A stretch of DNA of 64,000 nt from Paenibacillus senegalimassiliensis (lineage in GTDB: Bacteria > Bacillota > Bacilli > Paenibacillales > Paenibacillaceae). The stretch spans positions 481,368-545,367 of the forward strand of contig NZ_LN909045.1 of NCBI RefSeq assembly GCF_001486585.1. Reading direction: 5' to 3'. How positions within the stretch are numbered: the stretch's first letter is position 1; each line of letters opens with the position of its first letter. The translations under genes were made by a program, and so were the position numbers. Shown in pieces: positions 61,765-64,000 of this stretch. The notes under the pieces are model-generated. The model did not search any database, was not told where the DNA came from, and saw only the letters and a program-made list of their open reading frames with translations.

Positions 61765-62241
61765 CTACCATGTTTTGTAGACGGCTTCGCTGTCGGATGA
61801 GGCATTATTTTTGCCGGAGGTTGCGGCTTGAGCTTGACCTTGGGGCTGGGCTTCCTTAGTTGCTGCCGCTTCGTTATCTGCTGTGCCCCCCATTTTACTG
61901 GTTCCCTCGAAGATGCTTCCTTCCTCAATGGATAGAGAGGTGGCTACCATATTGCCGTACAGCTTGCCCTTGGACGTAATAGATAACTTGTTCTTGGTAT
62001 GCACATTGCCGTGGACGGTACCAGCAATGATGACGTTGCGAGCGTGGATATTGGAATGCACGACACCTTTCTCGCCAACGGTAACATCACCTTCACAATC
62101 GATATCACCGGTAATTTGCCCCTCAATACGCACGCCTGCATCCGAACGGATATTTCCTTCAAAGACGCTGCCTTCTCCAATTAATGTATCTGTGGTGTTC
62201 GGGTCGAGCTTGACTACCTTGTTCTGATTCCTGAATTTCAC
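61765..62241 (-). CDS. Bactofilin, second copy
   Basis: 158 residues, ATG 62241 overlapping the end of the peptidase gene by four bases. TDTLIGEGSVFEGNIRSDAG then the beta-helix repeats (VRIEGQITGDIDCEGDVTVG, GTVHGNVHTKNKLSI) and a Gln/Ala-rich tail. Paralogue of the bactofilin at 54186, which shares the same TDTLIG opening and length of helix. Translationally coupled to its M23 partner. Confidence 0.93.
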   Translation of the reverse strand: MKFRNQNKVVKLDPNTTDTLIGEGSVFEGNIRSDAGVRIEGQITGDIDCEGDVTVGEKGVVHSNIHARNVIIAGTVHGNVHTKNKLSITSKGKLYGNMVATSLSIEEGSIFEGTSKMGGTADNEAAATKEAQPQGQAQAATSGKNNASSDSEAVYKTW

Positions 62242-63260
62242 GATTCATCTTCCTTTCCGGGTTTTCTCAAATAATCTGCGGGGTCTACCGTGCTTCCGTT
62301 CTTCACTACTTCAATATGTAGGTGTGGTCCGGTACTGCGGCCCGTAGAGCCGAGCTTGCCTATGGTATCTCCTTGCTTGACGGTGTCCCCCGTCTTGATC
62401 AAAATTTCACTTAAATGCATATAGTTTGTCTTCAGCCCCGACGGATGGGAGATCGTGATGTAGTTGCCCCGTGCGCTGGTATATCCGGATTCAACGACTT
62501 TGCCATCGGCTGCCGCATACACCGGATCGCCCACCTTACCACCAATATCCATGCCAGCATGCATATTGGCTCGTCCGGTGAAGGGGTCCCGTCGCTTGCC
62601 ATAATCCGAAGTTACCCGTACCGATTCGGTAGGCCACAGGGTAGGCAGGATGGTCATCATCCGTTTGTATTCTTCAATAGAGAGCTTCGTCTGCTTCAGC
62701 CTGCTTTGCAGGTCAGGCATTTCTTCCAATGAAGTGGAGATACTTTGCTTGGTCTCCTGGACGAGGTTAGTCACATCTTCCTCAGTTAAAGGAATGGCTT
62801 CACCACCTACACCTTCGGATTGCAGTGAGGTTGCATCCACTTCCTTCAGCGCAGCGGCTGTAGTACCTTGAGATGACTTGGAGTTACCATCTGTGATCGA
62901 CTTGAGCTCAGCCTCCAATTGCTCTAACTCGCTCATCTTGGTTTCAATCGTTTTGGATTTCTCGGAGAGGTCCATTAGTTCCTTCAGCAGCCGATCAATC
63001 TCCTGCTCCTTGTTCACGACCGTAGTTCTGAATTGATCAGACGAGTCGGTGAGTTCGGCTTCCAGATGGCCAATACGGCTGGTCTGGTTGCGATTAGCAA
63101 TAAACAGGACCGTGAGCGAACTGACTAACACGGCGGCACTGAGCATAATCGCCAGCAAATAGGAGAAGCGAAATTGAAAGCGGAATACGGGATTCGTGCC
63201 CTCCGGTACGATCAGTAGTGTATACCGCCGATTTATATTCTTTTTAAATCTAAGCCTCAT
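62238..63260 (-). CDS. Membrane-anchored M23 metallopeptidase, second copy
   Basis: 340 residues; AGGAGGA site, ATG 63260. Basic N-terminus, membrane segment about 32-53, coiled coil (about 58-118), linker, LytM/M23 domain from about 210: YGKRRDPFTGRANMHAGMDI, GSTGRSTGPHLHIEVV. Same architecture as the protein at 54636, including the RLxLLIVPEG/LLVLRD-type N-terminal stretch just before the membrane segment. Likely paralogue with a distinct wall site or stage. Confidence 0.93.
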   Translation of the reverse strand: MRLRFKKNINRRYTLLIVPEGTNPVFRFQFRFSYLLAIMLSAAVLVSSLTVLFIANRNQTSRIGHLEAELTDSSDQFRTTVVNKEQEIDRLLKELMDLSEKSKTIETKMSELEQLEAELKSITDGNSKSSQGTTAAALKEVDATSLQSEGVGGEAIPLTEEDVTNLVQETKQSISTSLEEMPDLQSRLKQTKLSIEEYKRMMTILPTLWPTESVRVTSDYGKRRDPFTGRANMHAGMDIGGKVGDPVYAAADGKVVESGYTSARGNYITISHPSGLKTNYMHLSEILIKTGDTVKQGDTIGKLGSTGRSTGPHLHIEVVKNGSTVDPADYLRKPGKEDES

Positions 63261-63297
63261 GTCTTCCTCCTGATATCTTAAGTTGATTTTAGTGCGA

Positions 63298-63473
63298 GTT
63301 CAAAAAGTCGAGTTTTCAGGACCAAGAAGGTTGGATGAAGCCAGGGACTGAGTAGCGGAGCGTAGACAGATCTACGTGAGCAACGGAAGGCCCGGCTGAA
63401 TTCAAGATTCGATGTCGAACTCACTTCTTGAATCAACTCCGTCCTGGGAAGACGAATTTTTGAACAACCTTTT
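63298..63473 (+). repeat. Dispersed TIR repeat, copy 5
   Basis: Full copy: GTTCAAAAAGTCGAG start, GACGAATTTTTGAACAACCT end, with the CGTAGA-CAGA-TCTACG central hairpin. Lies upstream of the M23 gene at 62238-63260. Confidence 0.85.
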
Positions 63474-63658
63474 GTTAGTAGGACTAAGGTCATTGATTGC
63501 AACTTGCCAATACAACTATTTCGGCAAAATACTCAAAATTCCTCTTGAATTAAAAAAAATTGTTCGTTTTTTCACTTTTAAAGCAGGAATTTGTCGAAGG
63601 GAAGCGAAATGAAAAGGAAGTTGGAGAGTGTTTTCTTTCCTATCGTAAGGAGGTTATT

Positions 63659-64000
63659 ATGATCAGAATTGCCGGTATTGACGTTGGTAACGACAGCGTT
63701 AAGGTAGTCGTCGACGGTTCACAACGACCGATCATTATTCCGAGTATCGTTTCTCCCGGATATGATAGACATGTGCTGCAAGAAGAGGATTCCCCACTGA
63801 AAGCATTGGATGTGAGGGTCTATAGTCCCAAGCTCAAGAAGAACAATCAGCGGTATTTCGTAGGTATGCTCGCGATGGAGGATCAGGACAATTCCGAACT
63901 CGAAGAGACAGACAACAAGGCCACTAGCGATCAATCGCTTGTCGTGGCTTTGACGGCGTTAGCTTATGCGGCCCTTTCCGGACAAGCATATCAGCCGGCG
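63659..64000 (+). CDS. ParM/Alp-like actin homologue (partial, runs off the window)
   Basis: 114 codons from ATG 63659 with AAGGAGG 5 bp upstream. Begins RIAGIDVGNDSVKVVVDG, the phosphate-1 motif of the ParM/StbA actin family, followed by RPIIIPSIVSPGYDR and YFVGMLAMEDQD. Such proteins form filaments; in Bacillales they occur on plasmids and, less often, in chromosomes. The rest of the gene is outside the window, so the family is a first-quarter call. Confidence 0.75.
   Translation, partial: MIRIAGIDVGNDSVKVVVDGSQRPIIIPSIVSPGYDRHVLQEEDSPLKALDVRVYSPKLKKNNQRYFVGMLAMEDQDNSELEETDNKATSDQSLVVALTALAYAALSGQAYQPA

Noticed and set aside
1-64000. CRISPR arrays, tRNA or rRNA genes
   Set aside because: I looked for regularly spaced direct repeats, cloverleaf-like CCA-ended segments and rRNA signatures and found none that I could support.

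Overview
The window looks like chromosome of a spore-forming low-GC Gram-positive of the order Bacillales, most likely Paenibacillus or a close relative. Pointers are strong AAGGAGG-type ribosome binding sites, frequent TTG/GTG starts, a YtaF sporulation membrane protein, a GpsB/DivIVA-type protein, a Ku/LigD end-joining set, a petrobactin-type yclQNOP operon and a GH161-type beta-1,3-glucan phosphorylase. This is inference from gene content; no rRNA or tRNA gene was seen.

Layout. 0-6.4 kb: AEC transporter, ThrE-type two-subunit exporter, a membrane diguanylate cyclase and a chemoreceptor. 7.1-12.9 kb: a sugar-utilisation locus with a LacI-family regulator, a 16-bp perfect palindromic operator, an intracellular GH30 glycosidase and a giant GH161-like phosphorylase. 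13.2-27.3 kb: an AT-rich accessory island built around a secreted RHS/YD-repeat polymorphic toxin with an alpha/beta-hydrolase tip and an adjacent membrane immunity candidate, followed by displaced tips, a Hint-containing orphan tip with its own immunity gene, decayed tips, orphan immunity genes, a broken IS30 element and an RHS amino-terminal fragment. 27.6-31.7 kb: a Fur-boxed petrobactin-type uptake operon. 32-35.2 kb: an orphan membrane histidine kinase facing a two-gene cassette made of a class I isoprenoid-synthase-fold protein and a small NHLP (nitrile-hydratase-leader-like) peptide ending in Met-Trp-Leu. That cassette resembles ComQ/ComX in logic, but not in precursor family, and is the best candidate here for an undescribed system.

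35.3-49.4 kb: YtaF, TatA, a nitroreductase/MerR divergent pair, a TagO/MraY-family transferase, a GpsB-like protein, Dps with a PerR-like box, a polar amino-acid/cystine-type ABC transporter, a second chemoreceptor, a UgtP/MGDG-type glycosyltransferase, and a TetR-YhgE pair. 49.5-54.1 kb: glutamate synthase large subunit. 54.2-64 kb: two paralogous M23-peptidase/bactofilin operons flanking an NHEJ module (LigD-type polymerase, ATP-dependent ligase, Ku) and the tsaE-tsaB-rimI-tsaD tRNA t6A operon. A ParM-like actin homologue runs off the right edge.

Non-coding structure. Five copies of a roughly 175-bp repeat with terminal inverted repeats (one cut by the left window edge, one internally deleted) and one further degenerate short derivative lie between genes; one full copy is flanked by a 17-bp direct repeat. 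AT-rich palindromes of the TTATAGGGA type recur in two large intergenic regions, and a roughly 50-bp motif recurs downstream of the toxin/immunity modules.
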